The notes below the pieces were generated by a model. That model was given only the letters and a program-made list of their open reading frames with translations. It was not told the origin of the DNA and searched no databases. A stretch of 64,000 nucleotides of DNA from an uncultured Paracoccaceae bacterium. Its GTDB lineage: Bacteria > Pseudomonadota > Alphaproteobacteria > Rhodobacterales > Rhodobacteraceae. The position numbers and the translations under genes are program-made. The DNA lies in NCBI GenBank assembly GCA_947500005.1, contig CANMQJ010000008.1, positions 1-64,000 of the forward strand. Direction: 5' to 3'. Position 1 is the first letter of the stretch, and the number at the start of each line of letters is the position of its first letter. Positions 20,493 through 30,354 of this stretch are shown here, one piece after another.

Positions 20493-22964
20493 TCACAGGA
20501 TCAGTTGATGGGCGTTCAAGTCTCCGGCGCCATCGAACACCATGTAATCCACCGTCTCAAGGAAATGATCGGTTTCGATATTGGCGGACTGGTCTTCGAC
20601 CACGTGCAGATCAAATTGGCCGAAGGTATTGTTCAAGGTGCGCACAATTGCCGGGTCCGATCCGTCGTAGCTGGCAAGGCTGGGAAAGATCAACCGATTG
20701 GCCACGTATTCGAAATCGTCCGGTATCGTGACCGGGGTTTCATCGACAGTATCCCCAAGGCTGCTGGCCGCGAATTGCCTGCCGCCGGTCACGCCGTTGG
20801 CTTCCTCGATCGCGAAATAGCCGATCGTCTCGGTTGCGTGGGAGGCGCCGGTTCCGAAACTGGTCGCTTCCTCTTCCTGCATGGCGACCTCGAACCCATC
20901 CGCATCGACATTGCGCATACGGGTCAGGGCATAACCGTTTTCGTTGTTGGTCTGGATCGAGGTCACAACCACGGGCCGTGCATCGAACAGGCCGGTCGCG
21001 AAATCGATCTGCTCGAACCCGTCGATGGTCAGGTTGTCGGTCCCGATCGTACCGGCCGTGAAGCGGGTGCCATCCTCCATCTCATAGGTTCCGGCCTCGA
21101 CGACGAGAAGGCTCACAGTCCGGACGCCGAAGGTATCCACCGGGCCATCGGCGATCTGCGGCGCGACGGTGACGGTGCCGGCGACGGTGTCTATGTCGCT
21201 GATGCGCGCGACGATCGGCAGGCTGCCCGGCGAGGAGACGCGCGCGATCACGACCGGGTTGTCGTATTCGTTGTCCAGCGAGACGGTCATCCCAGAGGAA
21301 CCGACCGAGATTTGGTGGAACTCGCCTACCGCGCCATCTTTTCGAATGCCACGCAACAACTGTTCGCTGTCGAACGCGACCAGCCCGATTTCCTCGTTTC
21401 CGTGGGTGGTATCGGGATCCGCAGTGGTGTCCTCCTCAAACCAGAAGGTCAGCTCGTCCGAGGTGGCGCCGGCTCCGCGTGAGTTCAACGGATCGCTGTC
21501 GCTGTTCGAGTTGACCTGTCCGAAGAAGAGCGGGGAGTCGTTCAGAGCATCCAGGTTGCTCAGAGGGTAGGCGTAGGGGGAACCTCCGGACCAGCTGATA
21601 TTCGTGCCCGACGCGTTCCCCATGACGTTCACTTCGCTGGCGATGTAGCCGATGGTCTCGTTGACATGAAAACCGGAGTTTCCGGCCTCGTCCTCCTGCA
21701 ACGCGACCAGGAAACCGTCGAACGGATTGGAGGTGAGGGACTGCCGGGTCGAAACGAAGTCGAAGCCGTTGTTGCTTTGGACCTGGCTTAGCAAGACGGG
21801 TCGTTCGTTAAAGGTTTCGGCGTATTCGACATACTCAAAACCGCTGCTCGACAATGTGTTCGTGTCGATGGTACCCGCCTCGATGATGCGGCCATCCGGG
21901 GTTTCCCATCGGCCTGCCTCCATCACCATGAGGTGGACCGTTTCGAAGAAGTGGATGTCGTCCTGGTCGCGCGGTTCCTGAAGGCGCAGGGAGATCGTGT
22001 CCGCCTGAGCATCAATATCGGTAATCCGCACGGTGACCGGTGATATGCCATTGCGTGTTGCGACATGGGCTACGACGACCGGATTGTCATAGTCGTTGTG
22101 CAAGGCAAGCGTTACCGGTTGCTCATCAACGGTCAGGCTGCGTACCTCTCCGATGGCGGGGAGTGCGCGGCCACCGAGAATGACATTCGTGGGATCGGCG
22201 GAAAAGGCTACTGTCTCGGCGTCGTGAAAGGTTTCCCCGTCTCCGGCCGTGTCCTCTTGCGCGCGCGCCGTGAAACCGTCTGGCATCAGGTCGTCGATGC
22301 GGATCGTCGCCGGGTCGTCTCCGTTGAAACTGGCGATATTGGCCTGAAGCCAGTAGTTCGCGACACTGTCTCCGAATGCCACAGGCTCGAAGGTTCCGCC
22401 GATCCCGTCGGCACTTCCGACGAGCCCGTTGTACAAGTTGGGTCCAAAGCGATCGCGCGCCATGTAGCCGACCGTTTCGGTATTGTGGAATCCCGAATTG
22501 CCGGATTCGTCCTCTTGCAATGCGATGCCAACAGCGGTCTGGTTTGGCAATATCTGCCGAGTGGCGACGAAATCCGGCCCGTTGAAGGTTTGTACCTGAC
22601 TGTGCACGATCGGGAGATCGACGAAGAAGTTGCCCAGGGCAATGGTCTCGAACCCGTCTGAGGTCAGTTTGTCGGTTTCGAACGTCCCGACCTCGAGGTA
22701 TCGGCTGTTCGTCTGCATCCACTCTCCCGCTTCGACCACGGTCAAGTGTACGGTTTCGTCGAAATGGATGTCGTCCTGATCCGATGGCTCCTGCAGCCGC
22801 AGATCGACCGTGTCGGCGACCGCGTCGATGTCGAGGATGCGAACCGTGACCGGAGAAATGCCGTTGTTCGTCACCACGGTGGCGAAAACGACGGGGTTCT
22901 CATAGTCTCTATTGAAGCTGTAAGTGGTGACGTTGTGATCCACGACCAGAGAAGCACGTTCGCC
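20493..22964 (-). repeat. Three tandem ~820-bp modules encoding the C-terminal domains
   Basis: Modules start at 22964 (GERASL), 22151 (GEVRSL) and 21326 (GEFHQI), giving units of 271, 275 and about 277 residues. Modules 1 and 2 are closest (shared NGISPVTVRI, LRLQEPxDQDDIHF, QEDExGNSGFHxxET); module 3 is more diverged. Each contains a first half (xNPVVxAxV...VEAG) and a second half (RPVVxSQVQ...QEDE...ETxGY) that look like related beta-sandwiches, loosely H-lectin-like. The lectin idea is only a visual impression. Confidence 0.8.
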
Positions 22965-25900
22965 GAGTTGTACCAGATGGTTCAGGCTGCTCCGGCGGAA
23001 TTCGGAATACTCGATGTCTTCCAGAAAGAGAGAGGTACTGCCGTCAGTGGTGCGGAGAATAACCCCGAAATTGTCTTCGAGAATTTCGTAGTCGATGGTG
23101 CGGATGTTTATCCGATCCTTATCGACCTCGAATCCGCGAACCGTGTCGTGGCCGTGGCCCGGTGGAAAGTCAAACTGATCGCGCACCCCGTCGAGTTGCG
23201 AAATCAGAAGGTCGTCATCTTCACCGCCAAAAAAAGAATTGTTGCCTGCGTCCCCGACGAGGGTATCATTCCCAGCTCTTCCATAAAGGATTGCGTTCTG
23301 TCCTTCGGAGGCCACGCGATTAGGATTGTCGGTTCCATAAATTTGCTGGTTCGCCCCTGTTCCCCGGATATTCTCGACATGGTTATACAGCGCGAGGTGG
23401 GTGGTCTGCATGGATGAGACCAGCGTGTCGTTGCCGCCACCCGACTGTTCCGTGACAACGTCCATCTCCTGGTCGATATGCAATTCGTCGTCGCCGGTGC
23501 CCCCGATCAATGTATCGACGCCAGAGCCGCCGATCAGCGTATCGTTCCCGCTGTCCCCATACAATTCGTCATTGCCACCTTCGCCACGCAGCAGATTGTT
23601 GCCGTCGTGAACGGCGTTGTCGATCCGAAGGAGGTTGTCCTCGTCATCGCCACGCAGCGCAGCGCTGCCCGATACAAGGAGGTCTTCGATATTGAAAAGT
23701 TGGTCGCGAATGATCCCTCCGGAAACGGTCTGGCGCTGGTTCAGAAGGTCAAATTCGGTGATGGATGACCATGCGACCTGCGTCGCGACGTACTCGTCCC
23801 GGCCGCTGCCACCGTTATAGACATCCGTATTTGCAGCCGATCCGTTGTTGGTGTCGAAGAAGATGTCGCGACCACTACCGCCGGTGACGGTATCGCGGCC
23901 AGGGCCGGCATCGATCGAATTGTCGCCGGATCCGGCCGAGATCTGGTCGTCGGCATTCGAGCCGATAATGGTTTCCGAGGAGGAATCGCCATTGACGATC
24001 ACCCGGTCCTCGCCACTTGTCCAATTCGCGAAAACGAGTTCGGAAAGGTCCAGAGTGATGCGCGGCCCCATGACGACGACCATTTCGCTGACCCTGCCAA
24101 AAGTGGTGTCGCCGACGATGTTCGCATCCAGGGCCAGGCCGGGACCGAACTGGGCCGCGAAGAACACCGCCGAGTTCGTACCGCCCGCGCCTTCGAAGGC
24201 CAGTTCCTCGAACCCGCTCAGGGAGGTCAACTGGAAGCTGTGCGTGCCGCCGAAACGAGACAGCAGACGATCATGGTCGGCGCCGCCATCGAGCACCATT
24301 CCAGCAACTGCCTGACCGGCGAAAACCTGGATCTCGTCGTTATCGTCGCCGCCGCGCAGCGTATCGGCCCCACCTCCACCGGCAATCGTGTCGTCTGCGC
24401 CGTTCCCTTCGATCTGGTTCGCAAGAAGGTTGCCGATAAGTGTCTCGCCGACCAGCCCGTCGCCGCCGATGATATGCTCGAAGGAACTAACCAATTCGGC
24501 CGAGCCGCTATAGGACCAGCTATTGGTTGCAAGATTGATCGTGGGCGAGAAGATCCATGGAATGGCGCTCAAGTCGAACGTGTCATATCCGTTGCCGCCG
24601 TGATACTCGTCGCCATTGAAAAGAACGTCGCGCATCTGGACCGTGTCGTCTCCGCCCTCGGCATGGATCTGCGTCGCGCCGGTGTCGTCGACAAAGGTCT
24701 CGTCGCCTTGGCTGCCGCGGAAGATCTCGATATTGCGGAACGTATCCGACAGCCCGGTCAAGGTGGATGTGGCATGTCCTTCCCTGACGTTCACCGTCAC
24801 GCGCCCCGAAACGAAGGTCAGGCTTGACCAGTCCAGCGTGTCGATGCCCGATCCGCCGTCATAATCGTCGCCACTGGGAAAATCCGTGTCGTGGAACAGG
24901 TCGTCATGCGCCCCTCCGTTGACGTAGTCATCGCCACCTTGTGCGTCGATGGTGTCGTTTCCGGCATTTCCATAGATCTCGTTTGCGTCACCGTCGCCCG
25001 ACAGGTTGTTGTTGCCGCTCCCGCCATTGACCGCGTTGTTCGACGCGGTGAGGGTCAACATCTGGCCGCGAATGGCGCGATTATCCGTGTCGCCGCCCGT
25101 CTCGCTCGTGTCTTCCCACAGCACCAAGGCGCGGCCGTCGTCGTTCACGGCCACGGCGGGAAGGAACTGATTGTCGACGGTCGTTGTGTTGACCTGGAAC
25201 AGTGAGCCGACCGTCGCGCCGGATGCATCGTAGCGTTGTGCCGACAGATCACTGCCCGAGTCGATGCCGACCATCAGAAAACCGCCATCGTTCAGCGCCT
25301 TCACTTCGGCGTTTCCGGCAAGGGAAGACTGAAAGATGTCAGATGTCACCGGGGTGGCATCAGGGGCAAAAATGCGAAACTGCTGATCGCCGCTCTGATC
25401 CCAGGCGACCACGAAATTCCCGTTGGCCAGAACGGTGACCGATGGCCTTAATTCGTCACCGGCCGTGTTGCTGTTGACCGAAAATTCCGACACCACGGTC
25501 GCGCCCGTTTCGGTCACGATCTTGGCGCGCGTCGCCTTGTTCCCGTTCAGAAGGTCGCGCTGCCAGGCGATGACGATATTGCCGTTGTCGAGCTGCGCGA
25601 TATCCGCCATCCGATGATTGCCCGAGCTGTTGGAGGCCAGCCCGTCAAACAGCATTTGCCGCGTGCCACTGGCGGAATAGGTCGCATAGCGGACGTCCTG
25701 ATCCCCGAAATTGCCCTGGGTCCAGGCGGCGGCGAACCCGCCGCTGCCCAGGGCGGTCAGCGCGACCTGGTTGATCGAGCCCGGAACAGTCTGCGGCGAC
25801 AGCGGAAGGACCAGTTCGGAAACGATCTCGGACGCGTCGGGAGACAGGACGGTGGCGCGAACGTCATTGCCGCCACGAGTGAAACCCACCGCGATATTGC

Positions 25901-26156
25901 CATTGCTCAAGACCGCAACCGACGGATCAAGCACGTTGTAGGACGCGCTTCCGAAGCTGATTTCCTCTCCGATCGGTCCACCGGCTTCGTTGAAAAGGCG
26001 CACGGCGATCTTGACCGAGGTGCCGTAGGCCTCGGACTCGTATGCTGCCACGAAATTGCCGTTCTGGGCCACTGCCACGCTCGGGAAACGCTGGGCATCC
26101 GTGATGCGGGAATTGATAAGGCGCTCAGGCCCCCAAAGAATGGGTGTTATGGTCAC
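20493..26156 (-). CDS. Giant secreted RTX protein with triplicated C-terminal module (1887 aa)
   Basis: The N-terminal 370 or so residues hold repeated blades of the type PSVAVLxNGNxVVAW, suggesting a beta-propeller. The middle (about 375-1060) has RTX nonapeptides (GGSGIDTL, GGSGVDTLIGGTGDDEL) for calcium binding. The last 825 residues are three tandem modules of about 271-277 residues, each with DNPVV, VRIxDIDxxAxT, VEAG and ETxGY blocks. There is no N-terminal signal peptide, which fits type I secretion, but a standard RTX C-terminus is not obvious. Likely an extracellular binding or adhesion protein. Ligand and exporter are unknown; no exporter genes are nearby. Confidence 0.8.
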   Translation of the reverse strand: MTITPILWGPERLINSRITDAQRFPSVAVAQNGNFVAAYESEAYGTSVKIAVRLFNEAGGPIGEEISFGSASYNVLDPSVAVLSNGNIAVGFTRGGNDVRATVLSPDASEIVSELVLPLSPQTVPGSINQVALTALGSGGFAAAWTQGNFGDQDVRYATYSASGTRQMLFDGLASNSSGNHRMADIAQLDNGNIVIAWQRDLLNGNKATRAKIVTETGATVVSEFSVNSNTAGDELRPSVTVLANGNFVVAWDQSGDQQFRIFAPDATPVTSDIFQSSLAGNAEVKALNDGGFLMVGIDSGSDLSAQRYDASGATVGSLFQVNTTTVDNQFLPAVAVNDDGRALVLWEDTSETGGDTDNRAIRGQMLTLTASNNAVNGGSGNNNLSGDGDANEIYGNAGNDTIDAQGGDDYVNGGAHDDLFHDTDFPSGDDYDGGSGIDTLDWSSLTFVSGRVTVNVREGHATSTLTGLSDTFRNIEIFRGSQGDETFVDDTGATQIHAEGGDDTVQMRDVLFNGDEYHGGNGYDTFDLSAIPWIFSPTINLATNSWSYSGSAELVSSFEHIIGGDGLVGETLIGNLLANQIEGNGADDTIAGGGGADTLRGGDDNDEIQVFAGQAVAGMVLDGGADHDRLLSRFGGTHSFQLTSLSGFEELAFEGAGGTNSAVFFAAQFGPGLALDANIVGDTTFGRVSEMVVVMGPRITLDLSELVFANWTSGEDRVIVNGDSSSETIIGSNADDQISAGSGDNSIDAGPGRDTVTGGSGRDIFFDTNNGSAANTDVYNGGSGRDEYVATQVAWSSITEFDLLNQRQTVSGGIIRDQLFNIEDLLVSGSAALRGDDEDNLLRIDNAVHDGNNLLRGEGGNDELYGDSGNDTLIGGSGVDTLIGGTGDDELHIDQEMDVVTEQSGGGNDTLVSSMQTTHLALYNHVENIRGTGANQQIYGTDNPNRVASEGQNAILYGRAGNDTLVGDAGNNSFFGGEDDDLLISQLDGVRDQFDFPPGHGHDTVRGFEVDKDRINIRTIDYEILEDNFGVILRTTDGSTSLFLEDIEYSEFRRSSLNHLVQLGERASLVVDHNVTTYSFNRDYENPVVFATVVTNNGISPVTVRILDIDAVADTVDLRLQEPSDQDDIHFDETVHLTVVEAGEWMQTNSRYLEVGTFETDKLTSDGFETIALGNFFVDLPIVHSQVQTFNGPDFVATRQILPNQTAVGIALQEDESGNSGFHNTETVGYMARDRFGPNLYNGLVGSADGIGGTFEPVAFGDSVANYWLQANIASFNGDDPATIRIDDLMPDGFTARAQEDTAGDGETFHDAETVAFSADPTNVILGGRALPAIGEVRSLTVDEQPVTLALHNDYDNPVVVAHVATRNGISPVTVRITDIDAQADTISLRLQEPRDQDDIHFFETVHLMVMEAGRWETPDGRIIEAGTIDTNTLSSSGFEYVEYAETFNERPVLLSQVQSNNGFDFVSTRQSLTSNPFDGFLVALQEDEAGNSGFHVNETIGYIASEVNVMGNASGTNISWSGGSPYAYPLSNLDALNDSPLFFGQVNSNSDSDPLNSRGAGATSDELTFWFEEDTTADPDTTHGNEEIGLVAFDSEQLLRGIRKDGAVGEFHQISVGSSGMTVSLDNEYDNPVVIARVSSPGSLPIVARISDIDTVAGTVTVAPQIADGPVDTFGVRTVSLLVVEAGTYEMEDGTRFTAGTIGTDNLTIDGFEQIDFATGLFDARPVVVTSIQTNNENGYALTRMRNVDADGFEVAMQEEEATSFGTGASHATETIGYFAIEEANGVTGGRQFAASSLGDTVDETPVTIPDDFEYVANRLIFPSLASYDGSDPAIVRTLNNTFGQFDLHVVEDQSANIETDHFLETVDYMVFDGAGDLNAHQLIL

Positions 26157-26381
26157 AATCGACCCCTCTCAATTTCTTGTCTCAATGAAAATCAACGTGC
26201 TCGACCGGAGTCGTGATGTCCGATCAAGAGGTCCGAAAAACTGGACCCGGTTTCATAATTGCCGATTTAGGCCGCGTTTTCAACAAAGACCGCTGGTTTT
26301 CGGAGCGCGACGCCCGGTTCTCCTGTCCCTGTGGAACCGGGCCGCCGATCTTCCTGACAGAACTTGCCGAGCAAAAACCTG

Positions 26382-27083
26382 TCAGCGTTCGGTGCGCGGA
26401 ACGATCACGTCATGCACGAATTCGAGTGCCAGCGAGAGGGCAGTTTCGCGGGTGAACCCTTGTGGGTTCAGATGGAGTTTCTGCCAGAGCCCATCCGTGA
26501 AGGTGTCGATCCAGAGCACCATTTGGGCTGCCCTGCTCGCGTCTTCGGCCCCACCGTTCTGCCGCGTGAGGTCGAGGCAGACCTCCGTCAGCCGCGCCAT
26601 GCGGTTTGCGTCGAACTCTTCGGCAATCTCAGCGTATTGCGGCGTGAAACGATGCTCTCCCCAAAAGGCGAACCAGGTGGCCAGTGCTTCGGGGTCGCAC
26701 AGCTCCGGTGTGAAATCCGCTTCGACCACGGCGAGGAGCTTGTTCAGGGGATCGGGGCCGGCTGCGTCCAGCGCTGCCTGCCAGATCTCCTGGTACCGCG
26801 CGTATTTCGCGTGCAACGCCGCCGCAAGTAACCCGCCCTTGGATTTGAAGTAGAACACCAGAACACCTTGCGACAAACCGGCTTCTCCGGCCACCGTGGC
26901 CAGGGTCGTGCGCGCCAGCCCGTTCTTGGCGACGGAGTCGAGCGTGGCCGCCACAAGCTGACGCCGACGCATGTCGGCATTGCCTTTCCGCTCGCGTCTG
27001 GGCCGCGGTTCCGGCTCCTGTTCGGGATGCTTCTTGGGGGGCACCTCTGCGTACTCCTGCTTCTCGTCTTCCTTCTTTGTCAT
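26382..27083 (-). CDS. TetR-family regulator, BetI-like (233 aa)
   Basis: The helix-turn-helix RRQLVAATLDSVAKNGLARTTLATVAGEAGLSQGVLVFYFKSK resembles BetI, which senses choline and controls betaine synthesis. The C-terminal part (TWFAFWGEHRF...) also fits that group. The first 37 residues are charged and proline-rich and atypical; translation may begin at the Met at 26972 instead. Transcribed away from the flavoprotein genes across a palindrome TTGAGCGCTCAA, which recurs at two other promoters in the cluster. It is therefore the best candidate for local regulator and autorepressor. Effector unknown. Confidence 0.85.
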   Translation of the reverse strand: MTKKEDEKQEYAEVPPKKHPEQEPEPRPRRERKGNADMRRRQLVAATLDSVAKNGLARTTLATVAGEAGLSQGVLVFYFKSKGGLLAAALHAKYARYQEIWQAALDAAGPDPLNKLLAVVEADFTPELCDPEALATWFAFWGEHRFTPQYAEIAEEFDANRMARLTEVCLDLTRQNGGAEDASRAAQMVLWIDTFTDGLWQKLHLNPQGFTRETALSLALEFVHDVIVPRTER

Positions 27084-27116
27084 AGCGCAAACGGCTTGTC
27101 ATTTCGAAATTTTTGA

Positions 27117-27128
27117 TTGAGCGCTCAA
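27117..27128. promoter_or_regulatory. Palindromic operator TTGAGCGCTCAA, site 1
   Basis: Perfect 12-bp palindrome in the divergent gap between the TetR gene and the first flavoprotein gene. The same sequence appears at 40280-40291 and a near copy at 32932-32943. Likely bound by the adjacent BetI-like regulator. Confidence 0.7.
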
Positions 27129-27190
27129 AATAACTTTACGAGCCTGCCTCTGCCGCTTAGTCTTCATGTGTCGCATGGCAGGAGGGGCGC

Positions 27191-28831
27191 TTGGCACGTT
27201 CGGGAAAATTCGACGCCATCGTGGCGGGTGCGGGCCACAACGGGCTGACGACCGCATGCTATCTTGCGCGCGCCGGGTTGAATGTTCTGGTCGTTGAAAA
27301 GAACGACTGGATCGGGGGAGCAGCGGTCAGCCGCTCGCTTACTCCGGGCTGGACCTATTCCAACTGTTCCTATGTCTGCTCACTGCTTCGGAGGGAAATC
27401 GTCCGCGATCTGGATTTGCCTCGGTTCGGCCTCCAGGTGATCCCCTACGAGGGCGGGGCGAGTTTCACAAAGGGCGGAGACTACTTTGCCTATCACGCGG
27501 ATCACGACGCTCTCCGGCGCGAAATAGCGCGTCACAACCAGAGGGATGTCGATGCATATGATCGCTTTGCCCGCACCGTATTGCGGCAATGCCGTTTGAT
27601 CCGTCCTTTTCTTCTGCGCCCCGCTCCGGACTCGGTCGCACCGGGGCCGCGCGACTTGGGAGAGCTTGCCTTCCTGCTGCGCCAGATGCACGGGTTGGGC
27701 GCGCATGAACTGGGCGAAACCCTACGTTTCTGGACCATGTCCATCGGCGATTTCCTTGATGAGCATTTCGAAAACGACCTCATCAAGGCTCATCTGGCGG
27801 GGTCGGGGATCATTGGGACCGGTCTTGGTGTCTATTCGCCGGGCACCGCCTACGTGCTGTTGCACCACTACATGGGGGACGTGGATGGTGCGATCGGTGC
27901 ATGGGGGTTCGCGCGCGGAGGCATGGGCGCGGTCTCGAATTCGCTCGGGCGTGCCTTCGAGGCTGCGGGCGGGACCATCGTCACCGGCGCCGGGGTCGAG
28001 GAATTCCTCGTTCGAAACGGGCGGGCGAAGGGCGTGGTGCTGTCCAATGGCGATACGTACGAAGCTCCGCTCGTTGCCTCTGGCATGGACGTCAAACGGA
28101 CCTTTCTGAAGCACGTGCAGCAGCGGGAACTGCCACCAGACTTCCGTCGCGCGGTGGAGCGCTTCCGAATCCGCGGATCAAGCGCAAAACTCAACATCGC
28201 GCTCGCCCGCATGCCGACCTTTCCGGCCGCACCCACAGGCGCGGCATTTCTGCGGGGCGATCTGCATTGTTCCGAAAATTTGCTGGAACTCGAACGTGCA
28301 TATGACGACTGGAAGGACGGGCGCTGGTCGCGCGAACCGTATTTCGACATGCTGATCCCCTCACAGATCGATCCGACAATGGCACCGACGGGCGCGCATA
28401 TGATGACGGTATTCGTCCAGTACGCGCCGTACGACCTCGAAGCGGAGGGCCGGCGCAGTGCGGAGAACTGGACGGAAGATGCGAGGCAGGCGATGGCCGA
28501 TGCCGTGCTCGACAAGATGGAGCAGGCCTGCCCCGACATCCGCTCCTGCATAAGGCACATGGAAATTCGCAGCCCCGCAGATATCGAGCGCGAGGTGGGG
28601 CTCACCGAGGGCAATATCTTTCAGGGCGAATTGACCTTTGACCAGCTTCTCTTCAATCGGCCCGTGCCGGGCTATGCGGATCATCGGAGTCCGATCAGGG
28701 GATTGTACCTCGTCGGTTCCTCCGCGCATCCGGGAGGCGGCGTGATGGCCGCGCCCGGAGCCAACGCGGCACGGGTCATCCTGCGAGACGCCGGTCATGG
28801 TCGCGCCGCGCGTGGGGTGGCCGTCGCATGA
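27191..28831 (+). CDS. PYROXD2-like FAD-dependent oxidoreductase (COG1233, 546 aa)
   Basis: N-terminal dinucleotide-binding motif DAIVAGAGHNGLTTACYLARAG followed by VVEKNDWIGGAA, and a C-terminal FAD-closing region GLYLVGSSAHPGGGVMAAPGANAA. The family resembles phytoene desaturases and amine oxidases; most members have no assigned substrate. The start is a TTG at 27191, the only plausible start in frame, 3 bp after a strong GGAGGGG. It overlaps a paralogous flavoprotein gene by ATGA. In this amine-type cluster it may oxidise an amine or a C-N bond next to the aminomethyltransferase, but a desaturase role is equally possible. Confidence 0.85.
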   Translation: MARSGKFDAIVAGAGHNGLTTACYLARAGLNVLVVEKNDWIGGAAVSRSLTPGWTYSNCSYVCSLLRREIVRDLDLPRFGLQVIPYEGGASFTKGGDYFAYHADHDALRREIARHNQRDVDAYDRFARTVLRQCRLIRPFLLRPAPDSVAPGPRDLGELAFLLRQMHGLGAHELGETLRFWTMSIGDFLDEHFENDLIKAHLAGSGIIGTGLGVYSPGTAYVLLHHYMGDVDGAIGAWGFARGGMGAVSNSLGRAFEAAGGTIVTGAGVEEFLVRNGRAKGVVLSNGDTYEAPLVASGMDVKRTFLKHVQQRELPPDFRRAVERFRIRGSSAKLNIALARMPTFPAAPTGAAFLRGDLHCSENLLELERAYDDWKDGRWSREPYFDMLIPSQIDPTMAPTGAHMMTVFVQYAPYDLEAEGRRSAENWTEDARQAMADAVLDKMEQACPDIRSCIRHMEIRSPADIEREVGLTEGNIFQGELTFDQLLFNRPVPGYADHRSPIRGLYLVGSSAHPGGGVMAAPGANAARVILRDAGHGRAARGVAVA

Positions 28832-30354
28832 GCCGCTGGGATGCCATCGTGATCGGTGCCGGCACCAACGGTCTGACCGCGGCCGCGACGTTGGCGCGCG
28901 CGAGGCGGCGGGTCTGCGTGCTGGAACGTTCGGAATGCATCGGGGGCATGGCACGAACGGCGCGGATCGACGGTGTGGAGGTCCCGGAAATCGCGCATCT
29001 GCTCTACAATCTCTCGCCAAAGGCACTGAAGGCGACGGGCATCGATGGACGGCTCGCCCTGAGGCCAATGAACGACGTGGCGCTCTGTCCTGAAGGACGG
29101 CACGCTGTGTTCGATGGGACGCGACTTCGTGATCTAGAGGGGAAAGCTCACGTTGATGCTGCGGCCTTCGAGGCACTGCATATGCGGCTTTGTCGTTTCG
29201 CGGGTATCCTCGTGCGTCTGGCCGACCGTGCGCCTCCGGAACTGAATGCCAGCCTCTCTGGTCTCGGTGATTTGGGCGCCTTGCTGCGAACCGGCTTCGA
29301 CTTCAGGAGGCTAGGCAAGGCTGAGGCGCGCGAACTCCTTCGCATCCTTCTGTCGAACGCGCACGACTTGCTGCTGGACGAACTGCCCGACGGTCCCATA
29401 GCGGGAATGCTGGCCGCCGACGCGGTGCGCGGCACCCACATGGGGCCACGCTCTCCAGGAACGGTATTCTCGCTGCTTTACCGGTTTGGGCGCGGCGGGC
29501 GGGCGCAATGGATTGCCGGCGGCATGGGACGTTTGGCAGAGGCGCTTGCAGATTCTGCACGTACCGCCGGCGCCGAGATTCGCACTGCCACGCGCGTCGC
29601 CAGCGTGATGGCCAACGAAGACCGTGTTGTTGGCGTCCGGCTTGAAAGTGGCGAGGAACTTGCCGCGCCTCTCGTCCTTTCCAGCCTCGCCGCGCCGGTT
29701 TCCATGCAGTTGGCAGGTGTCGAGCAGTTCGATGTCGAAGCCGTCCGCAGGTTGCGCTCCGTTCGGGCGAAAGGGAATGTCGCCAAGCTCAACCTCGTTC
29801 TGTCCGGGTTGCCGGACGTTCCGCATTCAATTCTTTCAGGGCGCATGGTGGTCGCTCCCACGGTGAGTGAGGTGGAAAGAGCTTTTAACCCGGTGAAGTA
29901 CGGGGAAAGTTCTTCGGACCCTGTAATCGAGGCAATAATCCCTACCGTGCACGAGACGGAAAACCGCGGCCGTCACGTTCTGTCCGCCTGCATCCAGTAT
30001 GTGCCCCATGAGCCCGCCGGTGGTTGGTCGGATACGCTTCGCGAAGAAGTCAGGGAACGCGCGCTCGACAGGCTCGAGACGGTTCTTCCCGGAGTATCGG
30101 CCCGTGTTGAAGAGGCGCAGTTGCTGACCCCCGCCGATATCGAGGCGAGGACCGGTGCGCCCGGCGGCCACTGGCATCACGGCGAACTGTCCTTCGACCA
30201 GCTGCTGACTGTCCGGCCTGTCAACGGGCTGGGGAATTATCGTTTCGGTCCGCGGGGCTATTTTCTTTGCGGCGCCTCGACCCATCCCGGCGGAGATGTC
30301 ACCGGAGCGCCAGGCCACAACGCTGCCCGTGCAGCACTGGAGGGGCGGTCATGA
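28828..30354 (+). CDS. Second PYROXD2-like FAD-dependent oxidoreductase (508 aa)
   Basis: Paralogue of the preceding gene: AIVIGAGTNGLTAAATLARARR, then CVLERSECIGGMA, and the ending FLCGASTHPGGDVTGAPGHNAA. Shared middle blocks (GELSFDQLL, GDxxGAxG-type) support descent by duplication, but the two are strongly diverged, so they may act as a heteromer or in successive steps. Starts at ATG 28828 overlapping the upstream stop, and its own stop overlaps the next gene by ATGA. Three-gene translational coupling suggests fixed stoichiometry. Confidence 0.85.
   Translation: MSRWDAIVIGAGTNGLTAAATLARARRRVCVLERSECIGGMARTARIDGVEVPEIAHLLYNLSPKALKATGIDGRLALRPMNDVALCPEGRHAVFDGTRLRDLEGKAHVDAAAFEALHMRLCRFAGILVRLADRAPPELNASLSGLGDLGALLRTGFDFRRLGKAEARELLRILLSNAHDLLLDELPDGPIAGMLAADAVRGTHMGPRSPGTVFSLLYRFGRGGRAQWIAGGMGRLAEALADSARTAGAEIRTATRVASVMANEDRVVGVRLESGEELAAPLVLSSLAAPVSMQLAGVEQFDVEAVRRLRSVRAKGNVAKLNLVLSGLPDVPHSILSGRMVVAPTVSEVERAFNPVKYGESSSDPVIEAIIPTVHETENRGRHVLSACIQYVPHEPAGGWSDTLREEVRERALDRLETVLPGVSARVEEAQLLTPADIEARTGAPGGHWHHGELSFDQLLTVRPVNGLGNYRFGPRGYFLCGASTHPGGDVTGAPGHNAARAALEGRS

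Noticed and set aside
26213..26853. Plus-strand ORFs (80, 155 and 265 aa) over the TetR gene
   Set aside because: The minus-strand TetR with a clear helix-turn-helix explains the region.
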